Assembly: GCF_001427585.1 (NCBI RefSeq)
Contig: NZ_LMGY01000012.1
Location: forward strand, 246,001 to 310,000
Direction of reading: 5' to 3'
Length of the DNA stretch: 64,000 nucleotides
From: Pseudoxanthomonas sp. Root630
GTDB lineage: Bacteria > Pseudomonadota > Gammaproteobacteria > Xanthomonadales > Xanthomonadaceae
Both the position numbers and the translations under genes were made by a program. Positions 9,898-19,600 of this stretch are shown here, piece by piece. How positions within the stretch are numbered: the first letter of the stretch is position 1; each line of letters opens with the position of its first letter. The notes beneath the pieces were generated by a model. It was not told the DNA's origin and ran no database searches. It was given only the letters and a program-made list of their open reading frames with translations.

Positions 9898-11199
9898 ATG
9901 CCGAACCGAACCGCCGAACGCCTGCTGCGCGCCCTGTATTCGGCGGTGCTGTACGTGCTGACGCCGGTCACCGTCTACCACCTGATCTGGCGCGGCTTCC
10001 GCTATCCCGATTACTTCCAGCGCTGGAACGAGCGCTACGGCAGCTACGACGCCTCGCCGCGACCGGTGGACGTGTGGCTGCACGCGGTGTCGGTCGGCGA
10101 GGTCAATGCCGCGGCCCCTGTGGTGGACGCGCTGCTGAAGCGCCATCGTGGCCTGCGGCTGCTGATCACCACCATCACGCCGACCGGCTCCGAGCGCGTG
10201 CGCGCGCTGTGGGGCGATCGCGTGCTGCATGTCTATTCGCCTTACGACCTGCCCGGTGCCGTCGCGCGCTTCCTCGACCACTTCCCGCCGCGGCTCGCAT
10301 TGATCATGGAGACCGAACTGTGGCCCAGCCTGCTGTTCGGCTGCCACGACCGCAAGGTGCCGGTCTACATCCTCAATGCGCGGTTGTCGGCGCGCTCGCT
10401 GCGCGGCTACAGCGTGCTGCGCCCGCTGATCGCGCGCACGCTGCGCACCGTGCGCCGCGTGGCGGCGCAGTCCGAAGGCGATGCCGCGCGCTTCGTCCAG
10501 CTCGGCGCCGCGCCGGAGCAGGTGCGCGACGTCGGCAACCTCAAGTTCGACATTCCGGTGCCGGCCAACCTGCAGGACATCGTCGCCGGTTTCCGCGGGC
10601 ACCTGGCGCAGGGACGCCCGGTATGGATCGCCGCCAGCACGCACGAAGATGAGGAAGCGCCGGTCCGCGAGATCCACGCCCGCCTGCGCCAGCGTTGGCC
10701 GAACCTGTTGTTGCTGTGGGCGCCACGGCATCCGGAACGCTTTCCACGCGTGGTCGATGGCGCGCGCGAGGCGGGCTGGAAGGTGGGTGCGCGCCGTGCC
10801 GACCAATGGCCTGCCGGCGACGACGATGTGTTCGTGCTCGATACGCTGGGCGAACTGATGGCGTTCTACGCCTGCGCCGACGTGGCCTTCGTCGGCGGCA
10901 GCCTGCAGGCGATCGGCGGGCACAACCTGCTCGAACCCGCCGCGGTCGGCACGCCTGCCGTCACCGGTCCGCATCTGCACAATTTCACCGAGATCTCCCG
11001 TCGGCTCAAGGAAGCCGATGCGCTCGTCATCGCGCCGGACACCGATGGCGTGGCGCGTGCGCTGGAAGATCTGCTCGGCGACGATGCGCGCCGTGAAGCG
11101 ATCGCAGCGAACGGAAGGGCGCTGGTCGAACACGGGCGCGGTGCGCTCGCGCGGACGCTGGTGATGATCGCGCCGCACCTGCCCGCACCGGTGGCATGA
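9898..11199 (+). CDS. waaA: WaaA, 3-deoxy-D-manno-octulosonic acid (KDO) transferase
   Basis: A 433-residue GT30 enzyme with an N-terminal membrane anchor (ALYSAVLYVLTPVTVYHLIW). The HAVSVGEVNAA motif carries the catalytic glutamate, and TITPTGSERV, METELWPSLL, NARLSARSLRGY, WIAASTHEDEE and GGSLQAIGGHNLLEPAA are diagnostic of KDO transferases. It transfers KDO from CMP-KDO to lipid IVA on the cytoplasmic face of the inner membrane. ATG 9898 is preferred to the in-frame TTG at 9889. Its stop overlaps the start of the CoA-transferase gene (ATGA). Confidence 0.96.
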   Translation: MPNRTAERLLRALYSAVLYVLTPVTVYHLIWRGFRYPDYFQRWNERYGSYDASPRPVDVWLHAVSVGEVNAAAPVVDALLKRHRGLRLLITTITPTGSERVRALWGDRVLHVYSPYDLPGAVARFLDHFPPRLALIMETELWPSLLFGCHDRKVPVYILNARLSARSLRGYSVLRPLIARTLRTVRRVAAQSEGDAARFVQLGAAPEQVRDVGNLKFDIPVPANLQDIVAGFRGHLAQGRPVWIAASTHEDEEAPVREIHARLRQRWPNLLLLWAPRHPERFPRVVDGAREAGWKVGARRADQWPAGDDDVFVLDTLGELMAFYACADVAFVGGSLQAIGGHNLLEPAAVGTPAVTGPHLHNFTEISRRLKEADALVIAPDTDGVARALEDLLGDDARREAIAANGRALVEHGRGALARTLVMIAPHLPAPVA

Positions 11200-12416
11200 G
11201 CGCCATCACGCCGCGAGCGCTGGCCGGCGTGCGCGTCCTCGACCTCACGCGCGTGCTGGCGGGCCCATGGTGCACGCAGGTGCTCGCCGACCTGGGCGCG
11301 GACGTCATCAAGATCGAACGCCCCGGCACCGGCGACGACACGCGGGGGTGGGGTCCGCCGTTCCTGCGCGACGCGTCCGGAAACGAAACGGACGAATCCG
11401 CTTATTACCTGTGCGCCAACCGCAACAAGCGTTCGCTGACGGTGGACCTGTCGACGCCAGGGGGCCAGGACGTCATCCGCCGCCTCGCGACGCAGTGCGA
11501 CGTGCTGGTGGAGAACTTCAAGGTCGGCGACATGGCGCGCCATGGCGTGGACGCCGCCTCGTTGCGCGCGCTGAACCCGCGCCTGGTCTATTGCTCGATC
11601 ACGGGCTTCGGCCAGGATGGGCCGTATGCGCAGCGCGCGGGCTACGACTTCGCCGTGCAGGGACTGGGCGGGCTGATGAGTCTTACGGGGGAAGCCGATG
11701 GCGAACCGCAGAAGGTGGGCGTAGCGGTCGCCGACCTGTTCACCGGCATGTACGCCACGGTCGCCATCCTCGCGGCGCTGCGCCATCGCGACGCGACCGG
11801 CGAAGGGCAGGTGATCGACATGGCCTTGCTGGATGCGCAGATCGCGATGCTCGCCAACCTGGGCAGCCACACCCTGGTCGGCGGCGCAGTGCCGCCGCGG
11901 CAAGGCAACGCGCACGCCAACATCGTGCCGTACCAGGTCTTCGCCGTGGCCGACGGCCATCTCATCGTCGCAGTGGGCAACGACCGCCAGTTCGCCCGCC
12001 TGTGCGACCTGCTCGGCCTCGCGGCGCTGGCGCAGGACGCGCGCTACGCGACCAACGCCGCGCGCGTGCGCCATCGCGATGCGCTGGTGCCGGTGTTGCA
12101 GGAGGCATTCCGCACACGCGGACGGCATGCGTGGCTGGCATCGCTGGAAGCGGCCGGCATCCCGTGCGGACCGGTGAACGATCTCGCCGACGCATTCGCC
12201 GACCCGCAGGTGCAGGCGCGCGGCATGATCGTCGAGACCCCGCATCCCCTGGCCGGCGAGGTGCCGCTGGTGGGCAGTCCGATGAAGCTGTCCGCGACAC
12301 CGGTCGAGCCCCCGCGCGCGCCGCCCTTGTTGGGGGAGCACACGGTCGATGTCCTGCGCGAGGCGGGGTTCGACGATGACGAGATCGCCGTACTGCGTGA
12401 GCGTGGCGCGATCTGA
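11196..12416 (+). CDS. CaiB/BaiF family (family III) CoA-transferase
   Basis: A 406-residue family III acyl-CoA transferase. The N-terminus LAGVRVLDLTRVLAGPWCTQVLADLGADVIKIE is characteristic, the conserved aspartate lies in the FKVGDMAR region, and CSITGFGQDGPYAQRAGYDFAVQGLGGLMS follows the family pattern. These cytoplasmic enzymes move CoA between carboxylic acids (for example succinyl-, formyl- or carnitinyl-CoA). The substrate cannot be told here. The four-base overlap with waaA suggests co-transcription, though no metabolic link with LPS is evident. Confidence 0.9.
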   Translation: MSAITPRALAGVRVLDLTRVLAGPWCTQVLADLGADVIKIERPGTGDDTRGWGPPFLRDASGNETDESAYYLCANRNKRSLTVDLSTPGGQDVIRRLATQCDVLVENFKVGDMARHGVDAASLRALNPRLVYCSITGFGQDGPYAQRAGYDFAVQGLGGLMSLTGEADGEPQKVGVAVADLFTGMYATVAILAALRHRDATGEGQVIDMALLDAQIAMLANLGSHTLVGGAVPPRQGNAHANIVPYQVFAVADGHLIVAVGNDRQFARLCDLLGLAALAQDARYATNAARVRHRDALVPVLQEAFRTRGRHAWLASLEAAGIPCGPVNDLADAFADPQVQARGMIVETPHPLAGEVPLVGSPMKLSATPVEPPRAPPLLGEHTVDVLREAGFDDDEIAVLRERGAI

Positions 12417-12425
12417 AAGCCTTCC

Positions 12426-12521
12426 TGTAGGAGCGACGTCAGTCGCGACCCGGAATCTTCCCCGCACGGAACGCATCTCTCGCACGGTAAGCGTGCGGTC
12501 GCGACTGACGTCGCTCCTACA
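12426..12521. repeat. Dispersed palindromic (REP-type) element, copy A
   Basis: Two 25-base arms, TGTAGGAGCGACGTCAGTCG plus CGACC at 12426-12450 and its exact reverse complement at 12497-12521, separated by 46 bases. A related copy lies at 47557-47627. This TGTAGGAGCG-type palindrome resembles intergenic REP/BIME-like repeats common in Xanthomonadaceae. It lies between the convergent CoA-transferase and tolC genes. Confidence 0.85.
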
Positions 12522-12550
12522 AGAAACGAAATACAAGGCCGGAAACGACA

Positions 12551-12572
12551 ACGGCGGGCCGAAGCCCGCCGT
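12551..12572 (-). terminator. Terminator hairpin after tolC
   Basis: A perfect 9-bp stem (ACGGCGGGC at 12551-12559 with GCCCGCCGT at 12564-12572) and a 4-base loop (TTCG when read on the minus strand). On the minus strand it is followed by TGTCGTTT. It lies 26 bases beyond the tolC stop. Confidence 0.72.
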
Positions 12573-12598
12573 CGCGTTCGCGCGAAGCGCGCGAGGCT

Positions 12599-13945
12599 TT
12601 ACTGCGAAACCGGCTGCGACGACAGGCGCGCTTCGGCGTCGGCGGTCAGCAGGCGGTTGACGTCCTGCACGTCGGCGCCGTCGAGCGTGCCGGCGGCCTG
12701 TTCAAGCAGCAGGCGGTTCTGCAGGAAGTTGTAGCGGGCCTGTGCGTATTCGACCTGCGCCTGGAACAGCGTGCGCTGGTTCTGCAGCACGTCCAGCACG
12801 GTGCGGGTACCGACTTCCAGGCCGACCTGCGAGGCATCCAGCGCGCTCTGCGCGGAGACCACGGCCAGGCGGCGGGCTTCCACTTCGCTGACACCGGCGA
12901 CCAGCGCCTGGTAGGCATTGCTGGTGTTGCGGATCAGCGCGCGACGGGTCTGCTCCAGGCCATCGGAGGCACGGTCACGCTGGGCCAACGCCTGGCGGAC
13001 GCCGGACTGGGTGGCGCCACCGGAGAAGATCGGCACGGTCAGGGTCACGCCCCAGTTGTAGCCTTCGCCATCCTGCGACAGGGTGCCCGGCACGCTGTCC
13101 CAGTCGGTGCCGTTCGAGTAGGCGCCGCGGAAGTTCAGCGTGGGGTAGTGGCCGGCGCGCGCGCTGGACACGCCGTGTTGCGCGGATTCCAGCTGGTACT
13201 GCGCCGACTTCAGGTCCGGGTTCTGTTCGATCGCGCGATCGACCCACGCCTGCGCGTTCTGCTCGGCCGGCAGTTCCGGGCGGAAGTCGTCCGGCAAGCC
13301 CTTCAGGCCGCTGATCGGCTGGCCGGTGATCTCGGCGAGCGCGCGGTAGCTGTCGTCCAGGGCGTTGCGGGCCAGGATCGTGTTGGCGCGGGCGCTGTCG
13401 TACTGCGCGCGGGCTTCGTGCACGTCGGTGATGGGCGCCAGACCCACGTCGAGGCGCTTCTGCGCGTAGTCGAACTGCTTCTTCGAGGCGGCTTCGTTGG
13501 TTTCCGCGGCGGCCAGCGACTCGATGCCGATCAGCACGTTGAAGTAGGCGGCCGAGGTACGGGTGATCAGATCGTTGTTCGCCGAGGCCAGGTCGTAGTC
13601 GGCGGCCTGGCTGATGGCCTTCTGGCCGCGCAGGTCGGCGATGCGGCTCCAGTCAAAGATCGTCTGGCTCAGCGAAGCGCCGTAGCTGCGGCTCTTGCCG
13701 TCGCCGGTCGGGCTGCCCGGGCGGCTGTTGTGCGTGAGGTCGTAACCGGCGCTGCCGCTGATCTGCGGCAGCAGGGCGGCGCGCGCCTGCACAGCGCCTT
13801 CCTTGTCGATCAGCCGGGTGGATTCGGCGATGGACAGCGTGGTGTCGCCGGCGCGCGCCAGCTCATAGGTCTGCATCAGGTCGGTGGCATTGGCCGCGGA
13901 CGGCAGGGCCAGGGCGAGCGCTAGTGCGAGGGGGCGACGGCTCAT
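12599..13945 (-). CDS. tolC: TolC-family outer-membrane channel of type I secretion/efflux
   Basis: A 448-residue outer-membrane efflux protein with a signal peptide ending in ANA (about residue 21). It has the internal duplication typical of TolC: long coiled helices with DVHEARAQYDSARANTILARN in the first half and EVGTRTVLDVLQNQRTLFQAQVEYAQARYNFLQNRLLLEQAAGTL in the second, and equatorial strands such as FRGAYSNGTDW. It forms the trimeric exit duct for tripartite RND pumps and type I exporters. The ATG at 13945 starts just before the signal peptide. It follows the Pcm-like gene by 22 bases, and the RND adaptor and pump lie about 1.5 kb away, so the region could supply a complete pump. Confidence 0.95.
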   Translation of the reverse strand: MSRRPLALALALALPSAANATDLMQTYELARAGDTTLSIAESTRLIDKEGAVQARAALLPQISGSAGYDLTHNSRPGSPTGDGKSRSYGASLSQTIFDWSRIADLRGQKAISQAADYDLASANNDLITRTSAAYFNVLIGIESLAAAETNEAASKKQFDYAQKRLDVGLAPITDVHEARAQYDSARANTILARNALDDSYRALAEITGQPISGLKGLPDDFRPELPAEQNAQAWVDRAIEQNPDLKSAQYQLESAQHGVSSARAGHYPTLNFRGAYSNGTDWDSVPGTLSQDGEGYNWGVTLTVPIFSGGATQSGVRQALAQRDRASDGLEQTRRALIRNTSNAYQALVAGVSEVEARRLAVVSAQSALDASQVGLEVGTRTVLDVLQNQRTLFQAQVEYAQARYNFLQNRLLLEQAAGTLDGADVQDVNRLLTADAEARLSSQPVSQ

Positions 13946-13967
13946 GCGGGTTCCTTTTTGTAATGCT

Positions 13968-14636
13968 TCAGAAGACGAACTGGGGCGCCGGCGCGGCGCC
14001 GACAAGATAGGAGAGGTCGGTCTCGAACAACGATTCGATGCGCGGACCGTTGACATCGTTGACGTGCAGAACGGCTTCCATCACCGGCGACGCGCCGCGC
14101 ACCACGAACAGCCGGCCACCGGGACGCAGCCATTGCAGGAAGCGCGCCGGCACGGCAGCGACGGCCGCGGTCACGCAGATCACGTCGAAGCGGCGGTCGG
14201 TGTCCCAGGCGAGCGCATCCACGGTCTCGATCCGGACGTTGGTGCCCAGGCCGGTCGCGTCCAGGCGCGCACGCGCGGCGGCGGCCAGTTCCGGCTGGAT
14301 TTCCAGGCTGACCACTTCGCGCGCCAGGTTGCCCAGGCAGGCGGTGAGATAGCCGCTGCCGGTACCGATCTCGAGCACGTCTTCGGCCGCCTGCGGCTTC
14401 AGCGCCTGCAGGGTGCGGCCTTCGACGACGGGCTTCATCATCGACTGGCCGTGGCCCAGCGGCAGTTCCAGGTCCGCGTACGCCAGCGCGCGGTGCGACT
14501 CGGCCACGAAGGCCTCGCGCGGCAGCGTCGCCAGCGTCTCCAGCACGCGCGCATCCAGCACGTCCCAGGGACGTACCTGCTGCTCGACCATGTTTTCGCG
14601 GGCCTGGGTGTAGTTGATCGTCATGGGGGTGGTCAT
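13968..14636 (-). CDS. Protein-L-isoaspartate O-methyltransferase family protein (Pcm-like, tolC-linked)
   Basis: A 222-residue SAM-dependent methyltransferase with the PCMT layout: MVEQQVRPWDVLD near the start, LPREAFV, AYADLELPLGHGQ, and the SAM motif EIGTGSGY at residues 89-96. The family's usual GQTISQP substrate motif is replaced by GQSMMKP (63-69), and the C-terminal part is shortened (YLVGAAPAPQFVF). It may therefore not repair isoaspartyl residues. Homologues of this subtype commonly sit beside tolC in proteobacteria. It lies 22 bases upstream of tolC on the same strand. The fold is certain, the activity doubtful. Confidence 0.85.
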   Translation of the reverse strand: MTTPMTINYTQARENMVEQQVRPWDVLDARVLETLATLPREAFVAESHRALAYADLELPLGHGQSMMKPVVEGRTLQALKPQAAEDVLEIGTGSGYLTACLGNLAREVVSLEIQPELAAAARARLDATGLGTNVRIETVDALAWDTDRRFDVICVTAAVAAVPARFLQWLRPGGRLFVVRGASPVMEAVLHVNDVNGPRIESLFETDLSYLVGAAPAPQFVF

Positions 14637-14771
14637 CCGACGCGGGAGGCTGGGCCGGGCATTTTACCGGGCCGGCTGCCTCCGCGCTGGGCAAGGATCG
14701 GGGCAGCCGTCGCGGCCGGCGCAGTGCCGGAAGTCACCGCGACCTCCTGCGTGCGGGGCTGGGCTTCAGCT

Positions 14772-15443
14772 TCAGCGGCGGCCATAGGCCCTCAGGAACA
14801 TGTCCACGGTGGCGTCGATATGGCGACCGACATCGACCGGGCGGGGCTGGCTGCACAGGCCGCAGGTCATCCGGGCATGCACTTCGCCCTTGATCAGGGT
14901 GAAGAACTGCACGGAAGCCGTCGCCACGTCGGGGATGTCCAGCTCGCCCTTGGCCACCTGGCCCTGCAGCAGGGCCGCGAAGGCATCGTGGGTGCGCTGC
15001 GGACCGGCTTCCCAGAAGGTCTGCTTGAGCTTGTCGTCGATGTTGCCGGGGACCATCATCATGCGGTGCGTGCTGATGGCCTCCTCGCTGGTGATCAGTG
15101 CGAAGAACGCCTGGGCGATCGCCTTGAGCTGGTCGCGCAGGGTGCCCTTGAGCTCGATCTCGAACAGCGCGTCCGGCAGCATCTCTTCGCATTTGGCCTG
15201 CACGGCCGCGGCGAACAGCGCGTCCTTGTCACCGAAGTGGCTGTAAACCGTCAGCTTGGAGACCCCGGCCTCGGCGGCGATCTCGTCCATGCTCACGCCA
15301 TTGAAGCCTTCCCGCGCGAACAGCTGCTTGGCGGCTTCCAGGATGGCGGCGCGCTTGCCCAGGTCCTTCGGACGGCCGGGCCCGCTGGCGGCAGGCTTGG
15401 CGGTGGGTTTGCGGCGGTTGGCGGAGGGGGGCGGGCTGACCAT
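14772..15443 (-). CDS. TetR/AcrR family transcriptional regulator of the divergent RND pump
   Basis: A 223-residue TetR-type repressor. After a basic, proline-rich N-terminus comes the DNA-binding domain (KRAAILEAAKQLFAREGFNG, then VSMDEIAAEAGVSKLTVYSHFGDKDALF, about residues 29-77). The C-terminal ligand-binding half has the AefR-like pattern (EEAISTHRMMMVPGNIDDKLKQTFWEAGPQ). It is divergent from the RND adaptor gene with a 61-base spacer, so it probably represses the pump and itself and releases DNA when an efflux substrate binds. Confidence 0.92.
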   Translation of the reverse strand: MVSPPPSANRRKPTAKPAASGPGRPKDLGKRAAILEAAKQLFAREGFNGVSMDEIAAEAGVSKLTVYSHFGDKDALFAAAVQAKCEEMLPDALFEIELKGTLRDQLKAIAQAFFALITSEEAISTHRMMMVPGNIDDKLKQTFWEAGPQRTHDAFAALLQGQVAKGELDIPDVATASVQFFTLIKGEVHARMTCGLCSQPRPVDVGRHIDATVDMFLRAYGRR

Positions 15444-15504
15444 GATGTAATACTAGACTACTCGGTTCGATATTTATACTATACCGGCAAGTCCACTAAT
15501 TGAA
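15444..15504. promoter_or_regulatory. Divergent promoter/operator region between tetR and the RND adaptor gene
   Basis: An AT-rich 61-base spacer in an otherwise GC-rich region. On the plus strand it holds TATACT (15475-15480) as a -10 candidate with TAGACT about 15 bases upstream. Two similar blocks, TAGACTACTCGG and TATACTATACCGG, lie in tandem over this promoter and could be the TetR-family binding site. No footprint can be assigned from sequence alone. Confidence 0.45.
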
Positions 15505-16662
15505 ATGCCCACGGAGCGGTTTATGCGCCAGATGCGCTGGAACGGAGTGTTCGGGATGCTGCTGTTGGGCCTTGCCGCCTGCAGCGCGGAGAAGCCGGCG
15601 GAAACGGCGCGTCCTGCCCTGGTCGTACAACCGGGTGGCGGTGCGGAAGCCGCCTTGTCGGCGTACGCCGGCGAAGTGCGCGCCCGCGAGGAAAGCCCGC
15701 TGTCGTTCCGCGTAGGCGGCAACCTGGTCCGACGCAATGTCGATGCCGGCGCGCGCGTGCAGAAGGGCGAAGTGCTGGCCCTGCTCGATCCGGGCGATTT
15801 CGCACTGCAGGCGCAGGCTGCGCAGGCGCAACTGGCCGCCGCCGAGGCCGACCTGGTTCGCGCACGCGGTGATCGCGATCGCTACGCGAAGCTGGTGGGC
15901 GACAAACTGATCAGCCAGTCCGCCTATGACGCGCAGGTCGCGTCGTACAAGGCCGCCGAAGGCCAGGCGCGGGCGGCGCGCGCGCAGATGGACGTGATGC
16001 GCAACCAGGAAGGCTATTCGCAGCTGCGCGCGCCGCGCGATGGCGTGATCGCCAGCCGACAGGCCGAAGCGGGCCAGGTGGTGGCAGCGGGCCAGACCGT
16101 GTTCACGCTGGCCGCCGATGGAGGACGCGAAGTCGCGATCGGCCTTCCCGAAAACCGCATCCGCGAATTCAGCGTGGGCCAGCCGGTCGTCATCGAGCTG
16201 TGGAATGCGCCCGGCCAGCGCCTGCCGGGCGCCATCCGCGAGATCGCGCCGGCGGCCGACGCGCAGACGCGTACCTACGCCGCCCGCGTGAGCCTGGTCG
16301 GCGATGCCGTCCAGCAGGTCGAACTGGGCCAGAGCGCACGCGTCTACGTGCAGGAGAACGGCACCAAGGCCGCACTGAAGCTGCCGCTTTCGGCCGTGCA
16401 GCGCGGCGAAGACGGCAAGACATCCGTGTGGATCGTCGATCCGGCGAGCGGCAAGGTCCGCGCGCAGGTCGTGCAACTGGGGCGCTACGGCGAGTCTTCG
16501 GTGCCGGTGCTCGGTGGCCTCAAGGCGTCCGACTGGGTCGTGGCCGCGGGTGGCCACCTGCTGCGCGAGGGCCAGGTCGTCGCGCCGGTGGACCGCAACA
16601 ATCGGCCGCTGAAGCTCACGGCCGGTGGCGGCACCGCCAACATCGCCTCGCGCTCGGAGTAA
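15505..16662 (+). CDS. RND efflux periplasmic adaptor (membrane fusion) lipoprotein
   Basis: A 385-residue membrane fusion protein. The N-terminus carries a lipoprotein signal with lipobox LAAC (LLLGLAACS). A biotinyl-lipoyl half (VGGNLVRRNVDAGARVQKGEVLALLD), a helical hairpin (about residues 95-150), the second lipoyl half (LRAPRDGVIASRQAEAGQVVAAGQTVF) and beta-barrel and membrane-proximal domains follow. It links the inner-membrane RND pump to TolC. ATG 15505 is used; ATG 15523 is also possible. It is four bases from the pump gene and divergent from tetR. Confidence 0.93.
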   Translation: MPTERFMRQMRWNGVFGMLLLGLAACSAEKPAETARPALVVQPGGGAEAALSAYAGEVRAREESPLSFRVGGNLVRRNVDAGARVQKGEVLALLDPGDFALQAQAAQAQLAAAEADLVRARGDRDRYAKLVGDKLISQSAYDAQVASYKAAEGQARAARAQMDVMRNQEGYSQLRAPRDGVIASRQAEAGQVVAAGQTVFTLAADGGREVAIGLPENRIREFSVGQPVVIELWNAPGQRLPGAIREIAPAADAQTRTYAARVSLVGDAVQQVELGQSARVYVQENGTKAALKLPLSAVQRGEDGKTSVWIVDPASGKVRAQVVQLGRYGESSVPVLGGLKASDWVVAAGGHLLREGQVVAPVDRNNRPLKLTAGGGTANIASRSE

Positions 16663-16666
16663 CGGC

Positions 16667-19600
16667 ATGCGCCGCTTCAATCTCTCCGAGTGGGCGCTGA
16701 CCAACCGCAGCCTCGTGCTGTTCGGCATGATCCTGCTGGGCATCATCGGCGCGTGGTCGTACAAGCACCTGGGCCAGTCCGAGGATCCGCCCTTCACCTT
16801 CAAGGCGATGGTCGTGCGCACGGTGTGGCCGGGTGCGACCGCCGAGGAAGTCTCGCAGCAGGTCACCGAGCGCGTCGAGAAGGCGTTGATGACCACCGGC
16901 AACTACGAGTTCATCCGTTCGTACTCGCGTCCGGGCGAGTCGCAGGTGATCTTCATGGCCCGCGACTCCATGAAGTCCAAGGAGATCCCCGACCTCTGGT
17001 ACCAGGTACGCAAGAAGGTCGGCGACGTCCGCGCCACGCTGCCCAGCGGCGTGGTTGGCCCGTTCTTCAACGACGAATTCGGCGACACCTTCGGCAACAT
17101 CTATGCGTTGACCGGCGAAGGCTTCGACTACGCGGTGATGAAAGACTACGCCGACCGCATCCAGCTCGAACTCCAGCGCGTGGACGATGTCGGCAAGGTC
17201 GAACTGGTCGGCCTGCAGGACGAGAAGGTCTGGATCGAGCTGTCCAACACCAAGCTGGCCACGCTGGGCATTCCGCTGAGCGCGGTGCAGCAGGCGCTGG
17301 AAGAACAGAACGCGATGACGCCGGCGGGGTTCTTCGAAACCGCCAGCGACCGCGTGCAACTGCGCGTCAGCGGCGAATTCGACTCGGTGGACGAGATCCG
17401 CGAGTTCCCGATCCGCGCGGGCGGCCGCACGGTCAAGCTGGGCGACATCGCCGAGATCAAGCGCGGCTTCGCCGATCCCGCCGCGCCGCGCATGCGTTTC
17501 ATGGGCCAGCCCGGCATCGGCATCGCGGTGGCGATGAAGGACGGCGGCGACATCCTCAAGCTCGGTGCGACCCTCGAAGCCGAATTCCAGCGCCTGCAGA
17601 AGACCCTGCCGCTGGGCATGGAACTGCGCAAGGTGTCCGACCAGCCGGCGGCCGTCGAGGATTCCGTCGGCGAGTTCGTCCGCGTGCTCGCCGAAGCCGT
17701 CATCATCGTGCTGCTGGTCAGCTTCTTCTCGCTGGGCCTGCGCACCGGCCTGGTGGTAGCGGTGTCGATCCCGCTGGTGCTGGCGATGACGTTCGCGGTG
17801 ATGCACTACTTCGGCATCGGCCTGCACAAGATCTCGCTGGGCGCGCTGGTGCTGGCACTGGGCCTGCTGGTCGACGACGCGATCATCGCGGTCGAGATGA
17901 TGGCCATCAAGATGGAGCAGGGCTTCGACCGATTGAAAGCGGCCAGCTTCGCCTACGAATCGACCGCATTCCCGATGCTGACCGGCACGCTGGTGACGGC
18001 CGCCGGCTTCCTGCCGATCGCCACGGCGGCGTCGAGCACGGGCGAGTACACGCGTTCGTTGTTCCAGGTGGTGACGATCGCGCTCGTGGTCTCGTGGATC
18101 GCCGCCGTGCTGTTCATCCCCTACCTGGGCGACAAGATGCTGCCCGACCTGGGCAATCCGCAGCCGCCGAAGCCCGGTTCGCTCGCGGCCCGCTGGCACG
18201 GCTTCCGCGCGCGCCTGGCCGATCGCTGGCCGCAGTACGCGATGGTGCTCGCGCCGAAGGCGCACGATGCGCACGACCACAACCCGTACCACACGCCGTT
18301 CTACCAGCGTTTCCGCGGGTGGCTGGAATTCTGCCTGCGCCATCGCTGGCTGGTGATCGGCGTGACGGTGGCGGCGTTCGTGGCCTCGCTGGCGCTGTTC
18401 CGTTTCGTACCGCAGCAGTTCTTCCCGGATTCGGTGCGCCCCGAGCTGATGGTGGACCTGGAGCTGGCCGAAGGCAGCTCGCTGAAGTCGACCGACGCGC
18501 AGGCGCGCAAGCTGGAGAAGCTGCTGGCCGCCCGCGAAGGCGTGCAGAACTACGTGTCGTACATCGGCACGGGGTCGCCGCGCTTCTACCTGCCGCTCGA
18601 CCAGCAGCTGCCGCAGGCGAACTTCTCCCAGTTCGTGGTGTTGACCGAAGACATCGAATCCCGTGAAGCCACCCGCCACTGGCTGATCGACGAAGTCGCG
18701 CCGCAGTTCCCCGAACTGCAGTTCCGCGTCACGCGGCTGGAGAACGGCCCGCCCGTCGGTTATCCGGTGCAGTTCCGCGTGTCCGGTGAACACATCGACC
18801 GCGTGCAGGCGCTGGCGCGCCAGGTGGCGGAGAAGGTGCGCGCGAATCCGCACGTCACCAACGTCAACCTGGACTGGAGCGAGCCGAGCAAGATCGTCCG
18901 CCTGGAAATCGACCAGGACCGCGCACGCGCGCTGGGCGTCAGCACGTCGCAGGTGTCGCACTTCCTCTCGGGCTCGCTGTCCGGCCTGAGCGTCAGCACC
19001 TACCGCGAAGGCAATGAGCTCGTCGAGATCCTGCTGCGGGGTCCGGACGACGAACGCGCGCGGCTCGACCTGCTCGGCAGCCTGGCCGTGCCGACGAGCA
19101 ACGGCGGCAGCGTGCCGCTGTCGCAGGTCGCGAACCTGGAGTACGCGTTCGAAGACGGCATCATCTGGCACCGCGACCGCCTGCCCACCGTCACCGTGCG
19201 TGCGGACCTCAACAGCGACGACGTGACGCCGCCGACCGTGGTCCAGCAGATCCTGCCGACCCTGGACGAGGTGCGTACGCAGCTGCCGCAGGGTTACCTG
19301 CTGGAAACCGGCGGCACCGTCGAAGACTCCGGGCGCGGGCAGAAGTCCATCGCTGCCGGCATGCCGCTGTTCCTGCTCGTGGTCACCACGCTGCTGATGC
19401 TGCAGCTGCGCAGCTTCTCGCGGGTGTCGCTGGTGCTGCTGACGGCACCGCTCGGCCTGATCGGCGTGACCCTCGCGCTGCTGGTGTTCCGCGTGCCGTT
19501 CGGCTTCGTGGCGATGCTGGGCACGATCGCGCTGGCCGGCATGATCATGCGCAACTCGGTGATCCTGGTGGACCAGATCGACCAGGACATCCGGGCCGGG

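Noticed and set aside
8926..11178. A single 750-codon open frame on the minus strand covering both lpxL and the opposite strand of waaA
   Set aside because: The real acyltransferase begins at ATG 9858; the rest is open only because of high GC bias opposite waaA.
12426..12521. Palindromic repeat considered as a terminator or CRISPR unit
   Set aside because: Arms are separated by 46 bases with no T-run, and the unit is not tandemly repeated; it fits a dispersed REP-type element better.
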